NCBI RefSeq assembly: GCF_015558675.1
Contig: NZ_JADMOL010000013.1
Coordinates: 37,337-95,659, forward strand
DNA: 58,323 bases
Direction of reading: 5' to 3'
Source of the DNA: Paenibacillus sp. 1001270B_150601_E10
Lineage (GTDB): Bacteria; Bacillota; Bacilli; Paenibacillales; Paenibacillaceae
Shown: piece by piece, positions 46,590 through 55,148 of the stretch
Position numbering within the stretch: position 1 is the stretch's first letter
Layout: every line of letters begins with the position of its first letter
Made by a program: the position numbers and the translations under genes
Notes under the pieces: model-generated
Seen by the model: only the letters and a program-made list of their open reading frames with translations
What the model was told of the DNA's origin: nothing
The model's database searches: none

Positions 46590-46624
46590 AGGCGATCCTG
46601 ACTCCCAATGGGAGAGGATCGCCT
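46590..46624 (+). terminator. Terminator of the NCS2 permease gene
   Basis: A near-continuous hairpin AGGCGATCCT...AGGATCGCCT with inner ACTCCC/GGGAG and a 3-base loop, followed by ATTTATTTC. Confidence 0.85.
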
Positions 46625-46681
46625 ATTTATTTCTTCATTTATAGCACGAAGCACGAAGCATAAATCAAGCCTCTAAAACGC

Positions 46682-46707
46682 AAAAAATCCTTACCGAAGT
46701 AAGGATT
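46682..46707 (-). terminator. Terminator of the first tRNA-Leu gene
   Basis: Minus-strand AATCCTTAC, TTCG tetraloop, GTAAGGATT and a T-run, 15 bases after the encoded CCA. Confidence 0.88.
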
Positions 46708-46721
46708 GTCATTATCGTATA

Positions 46722-46807
46722 TGGTGCGGTAGAGAGGACTCGAACCTCCACGGGCGTACGCCCACTACCCCCTCAAGATAGCGTGTCTGCCATTCCACCA
46801 CTACCGC
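46722..46807 (-). tRNA. tRNA-Leu (anticodon GAG), first copy
   Basis: Minus strand, 86 bases: begins GCGGTAGTGG, has anticodon stem CTATC/GGTAG around loop TTGAGGG, so anticodon GAG (reads CUC/CUU), a long variable arm (GGGCGTACGCCC), the T arm GGTTCGAGTCC and an encoded CCA end. The acceptor stem GCGGTAG/CTACCGC closes fully. Identical to the copy at 58236-58321. Confidence 0.97.
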
Positions 46808-46988
46808 ATGTTGTCATTTCCTTTTTGAAGGGACAAGAAATATTGTACCTCGTCTTATCGAAAAAGTAAAGCTGTTTTTTCAGATTATTTGATTGTGGGT
46901 TACAGGAATTGTCCTTTCCATGCAGAATACTGTTTTACATGTGAAGTCTTTGCCATCCAATTAAGAGATTAAGCGAGGAGAACCGCAC

Positions 46989-48431
46989 ATGAAAACATTT
47001 ATGAACGAGAACTTTCTGCTGCATTCTGAAAGCGCTGTATTATTGTATCATCAATATGCGTCCAGCATGCCAATCTTCGATTATCACTGTCATCTCTCCC
47101 CTAAAGAAATTGCAGAGAATAAAAGGTTCAAGAATATCACGGAGCTATGGCTCGGAGGCGATCATTATAAATGGCGTGCCATGAGAAGCCGTGGCGTCGA
47201 AGAGCGGTATATTACAGGAGATGCCACAGACAAGGAGAAATTCTTTGCATGGGCTGCTACTGTCCCTTATGCGATCGGTAACCCTCTCTACCACTGGACA
47301 CATCTTGAGCTGCGCACTTATTTCAACTTCCATGAGCCTTTAAGTGAGAAAAACGCAGAAAAGGCGTGGGAGCATTGCAATGCAATCATTCAGCAGGACA
47401 ACTTCTCGGTGCACGAGCTCCTTAACAGCTCCAGCGTCTTATGCGTGTGTACAACCGATGATCCAACCGATACGCTGGAATATCACAAGGCGATTGCCGG
47501 TTTATCTGGTCTTTTGACGAAGGTGCTGCCGACTTTCCGCCCAGACAAAGGGCTCGAGATCAATAAGCCAGCCTTCGTTCCCTTCCTTCAAGCGTTAGAA
47601 CAGTCTGCAGGAATGGAGATCCACACTTATTCAGAATTCCTTCAAGCTCTAGAAGCTAGGGCAGCTTACTTTCACGAAGTCGGCTGCCGCTTGTCTGACC
47701 ATGGGCTTGGCGCACTCCCTTACGCTCCCGCTTCTGAAGAAGAAGTATCGGCGATCTTCCTCAAAGGCGCTGCAGGGAATCCAGTTACGGAGCAGGAGGA
47801 AGCCAAGTTCAAGACAAGCACCTTGATCTTCTTGGGCAAGCTGTACGGGCAATTGAATTGGACCATGCAGCTTCACCTTGGACCAATACGCAACAACAAC
47901 ACGCAGATGTTCAATCAGCTTGGACCTGATACAGGCTTTGATTCCATCGGCAAAATGACATCTCCTCTCGCCTTGAATCGCTACTTGGATGCACTTCAGC
48001 AAGAGGATATGCTGCCGAAGACGATTCTGTACGGCTTAAACAGCAACGACAATGATGTGCTAGCCTCTACTGCAGGCAACTTCCAAGCTCCTGGCGTCAG
48101 AGGCAAGATTCAATTCGGCTCCGGCTGGTGGTTCAATGATACGAAGGATGGCATGCTCAAGCAGATGTCCTCGTTAGCCAATATCGGCCTCTTGTCTAAC
48201 TTTGTCGGCATGCTGACGGATTCCAGAAGCTTTCTTTCCTATACTAGACATGAATATTTCAGACGAATCCTATGCAACATGATTGGCGACTGGGTCGAAC
48301 AAGGCGAGGTGCCTGCTGATTATGAGCATTTAGGAAGCATCATACAGGATATCTGTTACAACAATGCAAGGGATTACTTCGGTATTCCACTGCCTGGCTA
48401 TACGATCTTTACAAAAGTTGCTAACGTATAG
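46989..48431 (+). CDS. uxaC: Glucuronate isomerase
   Basis: A 480-residue uronate isomerase that interconverts glucuronate/fructuronate and galacturonate/tagaturonate, first step of hexuronate catabolism in the cytoplasm. Family motifs are IFDYHCHLSPKEIAENKRF (metal His pair), LCVCTTDDPTDTLEYH, MQLHLGPIRNNN and the C-terminal GWWFNDTKDGMLKQM. ATG after GCGAGGAG. No uxuA/uxuB, uxaB or regulator is present, so the rest of the pathway is elsewhere. A strong terminator ends the unit. Confidence 0.96.
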   Translation: MKTFMNENFLLHSESAVLLYHQYASSMPIFDYHCHLSPKEIAENKRFKNITELWLGGDHYKWRAMRSRGVEERYITGDATDKEKFFAWAATVPYAIGNPLYHWTHLELRTYFNFHEPLSEKNAEKAWEHCNAIIQQDNFSVHELLNSSSVLCVCTTDDPTDTLEYHKAIAGLSGLLTKVLPTFRPDKGLEINKPAFVPFLQALEQSAGMEIHTYSEFLQALEARAAYFHEVGCRLSDHGLGALPYAPASEEEVSAIFLKGAAGNPVTEQEEAKFKTSTLIFLGKLYGQLNWTMQLHLGPIRNNNTQMFNQLGPDTGFDSIGKMTSPLALNRYLDALQQEDMLPKTILYGLNSNDNDVLASTAGNFQAPGVRGKIQFGSGWWFNDTKDGMLKQMSSLANIGLLSNFVGMLTDSRSFLSYTRHEYFRRILCNMIGDWVEQGEVPADYEHLGSIIQDICYNNARDYFGIPLPGYTIFTKVANV

Positions 48432-48449
48432 CGCTCCAGCCCTATATTC

Positions 48450-48491
48450 AAGCTGTCTTCAAGCATTCGATGCTTTGAGGCAGCTTTTTTA
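48450..48491 (+). terminator. Terminator of uxaC
   Basis: Stem AGCTG...CAGCT with inner AAGCAT/ATGCTT and a 3-base loop, followed by TTTTTT. Confidence 0.88.
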
Positions 48492-48639
48492 TGCCAGCAG
48501 CCGACGGCTCACAGTCTACATGTCAAAATGAAATTTGATGAACATGATCATTCGACTCACCTTTGCGCCCAGTGGATGCATACACATATAACAACCACAT
48601 GGAAGATAAAACCAAGGTAACGAAAGAGGAGTCGGTCCT

Positions 48640-49545
48640 ATGAACACATCCTTGATCACACTGCTTCGTGTCCCGTTCGGTCTTGGCGGCGCCCGTCCTG
48701 GAGCAGAGCTTGGGCCGGAAGCACTTATGCAGGCAGGCTTAGTTCGTCAGCTGTCTCAGCTCCACCTTCCTGTCATCGACGAAGGAAGCATTCCTATCCC
48801 TAAGGGCGCTCCCTTAACGCGGTCTGCTCATCCGAAGCTCAAGCATCTGGAGCCCATCGTTCAAGTGACCACAGCTCTTCGCGATAAGGTTGCCGCTATC
48901 GTTGAACAGCCAACGTTCCCGCTCATTCTCGGAGGAGACCACAGCATTGCGATTGGATCGCTTGCTGGTCTTTCGATGCATTATCGCCGGCTTGGTGTCA
49001 TCTGGTTCGATGCGCACGGCGATCTAAACACGCCGGATACGAGCCCATCAGGCAATATTCATGGCATGTCGCTTGCAGTAAGCCTGAATCGCGGCCATTC
49101 CTTGTTAACAGATATCCGTAAAGACTGTTATCCGCTGGATCCATCCAAGGTTGTCATCATTGGCGCTCGTCAACTGGATCAAGGCGAGCGTGAATATATC
49201 AAGCAAACCGGAATACACTGTTTTACAATGCATGAGATCGACCGATACGGCATGCCTGCGGTTATGAAAAAAGCACTTCGGATCGTCAGCGAAGGTACGG
49301 ACGGTGTCCATCTTAGCTTTGACATCGACAGCATAGATCCTTATGAAGCCCCAGGCACAGGCACAACCGTAAGAGGTGGCGTCACGTATAGAGAAGCTCA
49401 CTTTGCCCTAGAGGCTATGCATGAAGCAAAGATCCTCACCTCTGCTGAGCTCGTTGAAGTCAATCCACTGCTTGATCACAACAAGCAAACCGTGAAGCTT
49501 GCCAATGAGCTGATTTGTTCATTGCTAGGAAAGCGCATTCTGTAA
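48640..49545 (+). CDS. rocF: Arginase
   Basis: A 301-residue manganese enzyme that splits arginine into ornithine and urea. The metal-binding motifs are all present: LILGGDHSIAIG, WFDAHGDLNTP and LSFDIDSIDPYEAPGTGT; also GNIHGMSLA. Length is typical. GAGGAG lies 8 bases before the ATG. It is 12 bases upstream of rocD, and the two form a catabolic operon (arginine to ornithine to glutamate semialdehyde). Confidence 0.96.
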   Translation: MNTSLITLLRVPFGLGGARPGAELGPEALMQAGLVRQLSQLHLPVIDEGSIPIPKGAPLTRSAHPKLKHLEPIVQVTTALRDKVAAIVEQPTFPLILGGDHSIAIGSLAGLSMHYRRLGVIWFDAHGDLNTPDTSPSGNIHGMSLAVSLNRGHSLLTDIRKDCYPLDPSKVVIIGARQLDQGEREYIKQTGIHCFTMHEIDRYGMPAVMKKALRIVSEGTDGVHLSFDIDSIDPYEAPGTGTTVRGGVTYREAHFALEAMHEAKILTSAELVEVNPLLDHNKQTVKLANELICSLLGKRIL

Positions 49546-49557
49546 AGGAGGGTCAGC

Positions 49558-50754
49558 ATGACCGATAGTCAGTCGTTAATCGCACTTGAGCAGCAATACG
49601 GGGTCCACAACTATGTCCCCCTCCCAATCGTTATTTCCCGCGCCGAAGGCGTCTGGGTCGAAGACCCCGAAGGGAATCGCTACATGGACATGCTGAGCGC
49701 CTATTCCGCCATGAATCATGGACACCGGCATCCCAAGATTATTCAAGCCCTCATGGAACAGGCCGGACGTGTCACCCTGACTTCGCGCGCCTTCTATCAT
49801 GATCAGCTCGGAAACTTCTATAATCGCGTTGCAGAGCTGACCGGCAAGAACCGTGTGCTGCCCATGAATACAGGCGCAGAAGCCGTAGAAACCACAATCA
49901 AGGCTGCCCGCAGATGGGGCTATGACGTGAAGGGCATCCCGACGGATCAAGCCGAAATCATCGTGTGCGACGGGAACTTCCATGGACGCACGGTAACGAT
50001 CACATCCTTTTCCGCGTTAGAATCCTATAAGCAGGGCTTCGGACCTTTCACCCCTGGCTTCCGAATGATCCCCTATGGGGATATCCATGCATTGGCAGAA
50101 GCCATCAATCCGCATACAGCCGCTTTGCTTATCGAGCCGATTCAAGGAGAGGCTGGCATTGTCTTGCCACCAGCTGGATTTTTAAAGCAAGCGGCCCAGC
50201 TGTGTAAAGACAACCGTGTACTGCTTATCACAGATGAGATCCAAACGGGGCTTGGACGAACAGGGAGAATGTTTGCTTCCGACTGGGAACATGTGATCCC
50301 CGATGTATACATTCTTGGAAAAGCCTTAGGGGGAGGCGTTATGCCGGTGTCTGCAGTTGCCGCGAACGATGAGGTGCTTGGGCGATTTACTCCCGGCTCC
50401 CATGGCTCAACCTTTGGCGGCAACCCGCTTGGCGCAGCTGTAGCCATCGCTGCTCTGCAGGTATTAGAGGAAGAACGGTTGGTCGAGCGCTCCCTAGAGC
50501 TTGGAGGCTATCTCATAACCAGGCTTCGTTCGATCCCGTCTTCTGTTATACGTGAAATTCGAGGTCGCGGCTTATTTATCGGTATAGAGCTGACAACAGA
50601 GGCAAGGCCTTACTGCGAGCAACTGAAGGAGCTAGGACTGCTGGCGAAGGAGACTCATGAGCATACCATACGACTTGCACCACCGCTTGTTATTACAAAA
50701 GAAGAGCTGGATTGGGCACTAGAGCGGATCGAGAGTGTGCTTCGGAGCCCGTAA
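49558..50754 (+). CDS. rocD: Ornithine aminotransferase
   Basis: A 398-residue class III pyridoxal-phosphate aminotransferase converting ornithine to glutamate-5-semialdehyde. Cofactor-binding motifs [20 protein letters not shown] and [15 protein letters not shown], and the lysine loop [20 protein letters not shown], are clear; the N-terminus [20 protein letters not shown] matches RocD. AAAGGAGGG precedes the ATG. Second gene of the rocF-rocD operon. Confidence 0.96.
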   Translation: MTDSQSLIALEQQYGVHNYVPLPIVISRAEGVWVEDPEGNRYMDMLSAYSAMNHGHRHPKIIQALMEQAGRVTLTSRAFYHDQLGNFYNRVAELTGKNRVLPMNTGAEAVETTIKAARRWGYDVKGIPTDQAEIIVCDGNFHGRTVTITSFSALESYKQGFGPFTPGFRMIPYGDIHALAEAINPHTAALLIEPIQGEAGIVLPPAGFLKQAAQLCKDNRVLLITDEIQTGLGRTGRMFASDWEHVIPDVYILGKALGGGVMPVSAVAANDEVLGRFTPGSHGSTFGGNPLGAAVAIAALQVLEEERLVERSLELGGYLITRLRSIPSSVIREIRGRGLFIGIELTTEARPYCEQLKELGLLAKETHEHTIRLAPPLVITKEELDWALERIESVLRSP

Positions 50755-50764
50755 TCATACGATA

Positions 50765-50808
50765 ACAAACAGCACGCACCCGCATATTAGGGGGTACGTG
50801 CTGTTTGT
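50765..50808. terminator. Hairpin after rocD
   Basis: A 12-bp stem ACAAACAGCACG/CGTGCTGTTTGT (50765-50776, 50797-50808) with inner ACCC/GGGT. Tails are only weakly T-rich on both strands. Confidence 0.65.
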
Positions 50809-50885
50809 CCTTGTGACGGTATGAAGCATAAGACTGCGTTCTGCCTTCATAACTTGTGGTGTAGCTAAGCTCATGTTTCTTTTCT

Positions 50886-51326
50886 TTAGCTCAGCTCTTT
50901 CATCATGAGGACATGTTCGATGCCGTCCTCCATAAACACATCCGATGCGGTATAATAGCCCAGCTTCTGATAGAAGCCTTCCGCTTGTTTTTGACCATGC
51001 AGCTTGGCTTTAGAGAGCCCTTTATCCATCGAAAGCTGCTCAAGCGCACTGATGATGACGCGGCCGATTCCGTGCTTGCGCTGGCTCTTAAGAATGCATA
51101 TTCGCTCAAGCTTGGCCATCCCTTCGACCACTCTAAGGCGCCCAGTTCCAACAGGAGCTTCATCGATATAGACCAAGATGTGATCTGCTCCATTGTCGTT
51201 GGCTTGATCGTATTGATCGAATTCATCCGCAAGCGGAACTCCTTGCTCTTCAACAAACACTTCTTTACGGATCGCAAAGGCTGCCTGCCGTTCTACCTCC
51301 GTCGTTGCCTTTATCGTCTTGATCAT
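50886..51326 (-). CDS. GNAT-family acetyltransferase (ElaA/YjcF-like)
   Basis: A 146-residue N-acetyltransferase. It starts with IKATTEVERQAAFAIRKEVF and has the characteristic FVEEQGVPLADEFDQYD; the acetyl-CoA loop is KSQRKHGIGRVIISAL and the C-terminal part includes GFYQKLGYYTASDVFMEDGI. Substrate unknown. AAAGGAG precedes the ATG. It lies 13 bases downstream of a TetR regulator gene and is therefore its partner and probable target. Confidence 0.9.
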   Translation of the reverse strand: MIKTIKATTEVERQAAFAIRKEVFVEEQGVPLADEFDQYDQANDNGADHILVYIDEAPVGTGRLRVVEGMAKLERICILKSQRKHGIGRVIISALEQLSMDKGLSKAKLHGQKQAEGFYQKLGYYTASDVFMEDGIEHVLMMKELS

Positions 51327-51339
51327 GATGATTGCTCCT

Positions 51340-51924
51340 TTATCGCGATGTCTTAAGCCCTTTCCAGAAAATGCCCCATATGGAGGCTAGCTTTCTATCC
51401 AATTGCTCTCTCTCGTACAGCTTCATCTGGACGGACATCCCGTCAATTATGCAATAGTAGGCCGCAAGCAGTTCCTCCACGGGATGCATGCTTATCTCGC
51501 CGTTTGCCATCCCCTCCAAGAAAAGCTCACGGTATATCACAGCTGATTGCTCTTCCATCCACTGAATCTTGCTTATGATATGCGCTCTCAAGAAATCTGG
51601 AGGAAAGTGAATCAGGTGATTCAAAAAAGCAGTGAAATCAGCGTGCTCTAGTCTGTACTGAATATTTTGCTTCAAGACCCACAGCAGCTTGTCTTCGCTC
51701 TTTTTCAGATCCGCATGCTGCTGCACTTGCTCCATAAACGCCAAGTATTCTTGGAACGCATCTTTACATACGGCCAAGTACAAGCTCTCTTTGGACGAAT
51801 AATACGTTGCTATCGATTGCTTACGAATGCCTACTTCAGCTGCGATCTGAGACAAAGAGGCCCCATGGTACCCCAAACGTGCGAATTGCTTAAGCGCAGA
51901 CCTGCGTATCTGCTCAGCTGTCAC
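51340..51924 (-). CDS. TetR-family transcriptional regulator
   Basis: A 194-residue repressor. The N-terminal helix-turn-helix ASLSQIAAEVGIRKQSIATY is classic TetR, and the C-terminal ~140 residues form the ligand-binding helical domain with a hydrophobic dimer region (FTAFLNHLIHFPPDFLRAHI). The start is GTG (MTAEQIR), with a GGGGGGTGG ribosome binding site directly following the operator palindrome at 51936-51951, which predicts autorepression. It forms an operon with the GNAT gene. Confidence 0.93.
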   Translation of the reverse strand: MTAEQIRRSALKQFARLGYHGASLSQIAAEVGIRKQSIATYYSSKESLYLAVCKDAFQEYLAFMEQVQQHADLKKSEDKLLWVLKQNIQYRLEHADFTAFLNHLIHFPPDFLRAHIISKIQWMEEQSAVIYRELFLEGMANGEISMHPVEELLAAYYCIIDGMSVQMKLYEREQLDRKLASIWGIFWKGLKTSR

Positions 51925-51935
51925 CCTACCACCCC

Positions 51936-51951
51936 CCTGACGACCGTCAGG
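51936..51951. promoter_or_regulatory. TetR operator palindrome
   Basis: CCTGACG, two bases, CGTCAGG: a 16-base perfect inverted repeat 12 bases before the GTG start of the TetR gene, abutting its G-rich ribosome binding site. The shape matches TetR-type operators. Confidence 0.7.
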
Positions 51952-52223
51952 TATTATTATGGTACACTTTTAGTTAAAATTCAAGTATCAACATGAGCAC
52001 GCTTTCTCACCATACATAGAGCAAAGGGGGCGCCCTCCTCTATGAATATTTTGCCCCACGACTCTGACGCTGCAGCTTCTCTTTGTTCTTATCTACTCGA
52101 GATCGCATTCCACCAAAGAACCATAGAAACATGATCAACTAGAGCTATTATTGGATTCTGGTGCATGTCCCGTTAACTGGGTATAATCACACTTAAGCGA
52201 ACATGAGGGGGTTGCGAATTCTA

Positions 52224-52703
52224 ATGTCATCCGCATTGCGATATCAGGGTATAAAGAACATAGAAGAAAGTCATCATTTGAGCTGTGCCAAGCAGCTTTT
52301 TAACCGTGTATGGGATCTAATGCTGAAGGAGAACCGAACTGAGGCTGAGGTGGATGAAATGATCCATGCTGCGCATGCTTCCCGCTATCATTGGGGCGTC
52401 GTTGGTACGGAACTGAACGCTGCTCGCGGCGACTGGCAGCTGAGCCGTGCTTATGCTGTAATCGGCAACGGGGAATCAGCTCTATATTACGCGAAGCGGT
52501 GCTTTGAGCTATGCCTGACTTATGCGTTAGGCGCTTTCGATACAGGCTATGCCCATTAGGCGATGGCACGATCCTATAAGCTGCTGGGACGGACACAAGA
52601 GCAGACGGAGCACATGATCAAAGCCGAACAGTACGCAAAAGCGGTACCTCATGAGCAGGATCAAAAGTATTTAATCGATGACCTAATGGAGCTTCGGGAA
52701 TAA
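52224..52703 (+). pseudogene. TPR-like protein gene broken by one stop codon
   Basis: An ATG at 52224 (MSSALRYQGI) follows GAGGGGG (about 12 bases) and reads 111 codons of a helical protein (TEAEVDEMIHAAHASRYHWG, YAVIGNGESALYYAKRCFEL). A single TAG at 52557-52559 interrupts it; the same frame then continues for 47 more codons (AMARSYKLLGRTQEQTEHMI ... DLMELRE) to a TAA at 52701. Helical, repeat-like content is uniform on both sides, and one base change (GAG to TAG) would restore a ~159-residue protein. Function unknown; tetratricopeptide-like at best. Confidence 0.75.
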
Positions 52704-53069
52704 ATCTCCAGTCACCTGCCTCTTTACTTCTCTGCTCAAATCGTGTACGATACCCTCATCATATGATTTCAATGGAAATCACAATATTTCGAGGTGTTGT
52801 ATGAGTGTAGTAGGTTCCAAATAGGCACAACTGCAAACGAATAATTCTATAGTATAGGCGGATTTGAGGCCGCACAGCCAGGCTTCATCCATTTTTATCA
52901 AGCCCTATATTATGGTGTTATTTGAGTTACCTATGAAGATACCTACGCTACATGCTAAGCATCGCTCGAACGACAAATGCGGTCCGCGCAAGAAGGAACC
53001 AAGAACCTTCTCTGCGCATAGACTCTTGGTCTATTTCACTGCATTTTCTTAGACGCTACCATGTACACA
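52704..53069 (+). other. Gap with hairpin and no supported gene
   Basis: About 370 bases before a plus-strand terminator. It contains an inverted repeat GATTTC/GAAATC (52766-52781), a short start GAGGTG then ATG with seven codons (MSVVGSK), and a hairpin GCGCA..GAAGG/CCTTC..TGCGC (52986-53017). No tRNA, riboswitch or protein family is recognised; a transcribed small RNA or a gene relic would explain the terminator. Confidence 0.35.
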
Positions 53070-53103
53070 AAGCTGTGGGTTCTTGATGACCCGCAGCTTT
53101 TTT
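53070..53103 (+). terminator. Orphan terminator before the MutS2-like gene
   Basis: Stem AAGCTGTGGGT/ACCCGCAGCTT with an 8-base loop followed by six T. It has no complete gene within 350 bases upstream on its strand. Confidence 0.8.
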
Positions 53104-53186
53104 GCGTTTATACAAACACAACCCATTGGAATTCTATGATGTAGGGATCTTCATCATGATCATCTAATCGTGAGGAGAATCAAACC

Positions 53187-55100
53187 ATGAATACAAATAC
53201 GTATGATAAATTGCAGTACAACGAATTAATGGAAATCGTTAAGTCATTCTGCGTCAGCAGCTTGGGCAAACAGCTCCTTGATAAGCTGCAGCCAAGTACA
53301 AATTTAAAAACGGTACAGCTTCGCTTAAATGAAACCACCGAGGCTAGACGGATTATCGATACCGAGAGCCATGTACCGCTGCTTGGCATATCAAACATCG
53401 CGCACATGATGGAGAAGCTCGATAAGGGCATGGTGCTGGATCCATCTGAATTGGTCGCCATTGCGGACTTCTTAAGAGGCTGCCGCAAGATCAAGCGCTT
53501 TATGATTGAAAAGGAATTCTATGCCCCGAAGCTGAGCGCCTATGCCTATTCGATGAGCGAATTCCCAGATATTGAGGATCGGATTCATGACGCGATTAAG
53601 GGCAACCGTGTCGATTCGAATGCGAGCAAGGAACTTAAGCGGATTCGCAAGCATATCGGCATCGCAGAGGCAAAGATCGAGGAGCATCTTCAGAAATTTC
53701 TGAAGAACAGTGCAAATAAGGAGTACATTCAAGAATTTTTCATCAGCAAGAAAAATGATCGGTTTACGATTCCGATTAAAGCTGCGTATAAAAATCAAGT
53801 GGCAGGCTCCATCATTGAAGTGTCGTCGAAGGGCTCTACGGTATTCATCGAGCCCGCTTCCGTCGCAAAGCATAATGCAGAGCTGGCTGGACTGAAAGCA
53901 GAAGAGGTGATCGAAGAGCTTCAGATTCTGGCCGAACTGTCCGACTTAATCTACGCGCAGCTTCAGCCGATGACGGTCAATATTGATCTTATTAGCCAGT
54001 ATGACATGATCTTCGCTAAGGCAAAGTACAGCAGAAGCATTGACGGCATCGAGCCAAGCATCAATCAACACGGATTCATCAAGCTTGCTCGCTGCAAGCA
54101 TCCATTGCTTGCAAAAGGCGCTGTTCCGCTAGATTTTGAAATTGGGGATCATTATCGCGGCTTGATTATTACGGGACCAAATGCAGGCGGCAAGACCGTT
54201 GTCTTGAAGACGATCGGACTTATCACGCTCGCAGTCATGTCGGGCCTCCATATTGCAGCGGATCCTGCAACAGAAGTAGCGGTATTCGAGAAGATCTTTG
54301 TAGACATTGGAGACAATCAAAGCATCGAGAATGCGCTGAGTACCTTCTCCTCCCATATGAAAAACATATCGGAGATCATGTACCAAGCGAATCATCGTAC
54401 ACTGCTGCTCTTTGATGAGATCGGCAGTGGGACTGAGCCTAACGAAGGCGCGGCGCTTGCGATTGCGATCCTTGAAGAATTCTACTTGATGGGCTGCATG
54501 ACGGTTGCAACCACACACTATGGGGAGATCAAGCAGTTCTCTGAGCTTCATCCCGACTTTATGAACGCGGCGATGGCTTTTCATCATGAGTCCTTAGAAC
54601 CGCAATACAAGCTGATTATTGGCAGATCCGGCGAGAGCAACGCTTTATGGATTTCAAAGCGGATGAATCTGAAGGACAACGTGCTAGAGCGCGCAAAACG
54701 CTACATGAAGGAGAAGGAATATCGGCTTGAGCGGCTTCATGACAGCAAGATCACAAAACCAAAGATTACGGTACAAGAAGAGCAGCAAGAAGAGGATATC
54801 GAGTACGCGATTGGCGACCGCGTTCGTTTGCTCGATCAGGACGACTTTGCGATCGTATATACAGGAAGAGACCGTTTCAACAACCTGACTGTGATGGTTC
54901 AAGGGAAGTTCGTTGAGGTCAATGCTAAGCGGATTCGCCTAGAGGTACCAGCCAGCAAGCTTTATCCCGAGGGCTATGATCTGAATACACTGTTCGTCAG
55001 CTACAAAGAGCGCAAATTCCAGCACGACATGGAGCGCGGTTCCAAAAAGGCACTGCGGAAGGTGCAGAAGGAGATGCGTGACCAGCGCAGGAAGCAGTAA
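53187..55100 (+). CDS. MutS2-like ATPase lacking the Smr nuclease domain
   Basis: A 637-residue protein of the MutS superfamily. It has the MutS2-type N-terminus (DKLQYNELMEIVKSFCVSSL), Walker A GPNAGGKT at 330-337, Walker B LLLFDEIGSGTEPNEG near 406-420, and the MutS2 helical linker after about 510, then a small KOW-like beta barrel (YAIGDRVRLLDQDDFAIVYT). Full MutS2 is near 780 residues and ends in a nuclease Smr domain; here the protein stops with a basic helix (LRKVQKEMRDQRRKQ). It probably acts on branched DNA or stalled ribosomes without cutting. TGAGGAG precedes the ATG. Single gene. Confidence 0.88.
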   Translation: MNTNTYDKLQYNELMEIVKSFCVSSLGKQLLDKLQPSTNLKTVQLRLNETTEARRIIDTESHVPLLGISNIAHMMEKLDKGMVLDPSELVAIADFLRGCRKIKRFMIEKEFYAPKLSAYAYSMSEFPDIEDRIHDAIKGNRVDSNASKELKRIRKHIGIAEAKIEEHLQKFLKNSANKEYIQEFFISKKNDRFTIPIKAAYKNQVAGSIIEVSSKGSTVFIEPASVAKHNAELAGLKAEEVIEELQILAELSDLIYAQLQPMTVNIDLISQYDMIFAKAKYSRSIDGIEPSINQHGFIKLARCKHPLLAKGAVPLDFEIGDHYRGLIITGPNAGGKTVVLKTIGLITLAVMSGLHIAADPATEVAVFEKIFVDIGDNQSIENALSTFSSHMKNISEIMYQANHRTLLLFDEIGSGTEPNEGAALAIAILEEFYLMGCMTVATTHYGEIKQFSELHPDFMNAAMAFHHESLEPQYKLIIGRSGESNALWISKRMNLKDNVLERAKRYMKEKEYRLERLHDSKITKPKITVQEEQQEEDIEYAIGDRVRLLDQDDFAIVYTGRDRFNNLTVMVQGKFVEVNAKRIRLEVPASKLYPEGYDLNTLFVSYKERKFQHDMERGSKKALRKVQKEMRDQRRKQ

Positions 55101-55112
55101 ACGCGTAATAAA

Positions 55113-55142
55113 GAGCATCAGGCAAAGCAATGCCTGATGCTC
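55113..55142. terminator. Bidirectional terminator between the MutS2-like gene and the binding protein gene
   Basis: 12-bp perfect stem GAGCATCAGGCA/TGCCTGATGCTC with a 6-base loop and a TCTTTTCT tail on the plus strand; the two genes converge. Confidence 0.85.
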
Positions 55143-55148
55143 TCTTTT

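Noticed and set aside
52015..52044. Hairpin CATAGAG...CTCTATG with GC-rich centre between the TetR gene and the broken gene
   Set aside because: No T-run follows on either strand and no gene ends nearby, so I do not call it a terminator.
53187..55100. Reading the MutS2-like protein as a truncated pseudogene
   Set aside because: It has a natural stop, a good terminator and an intact frame, and Smr-less members of this family are known to exist.
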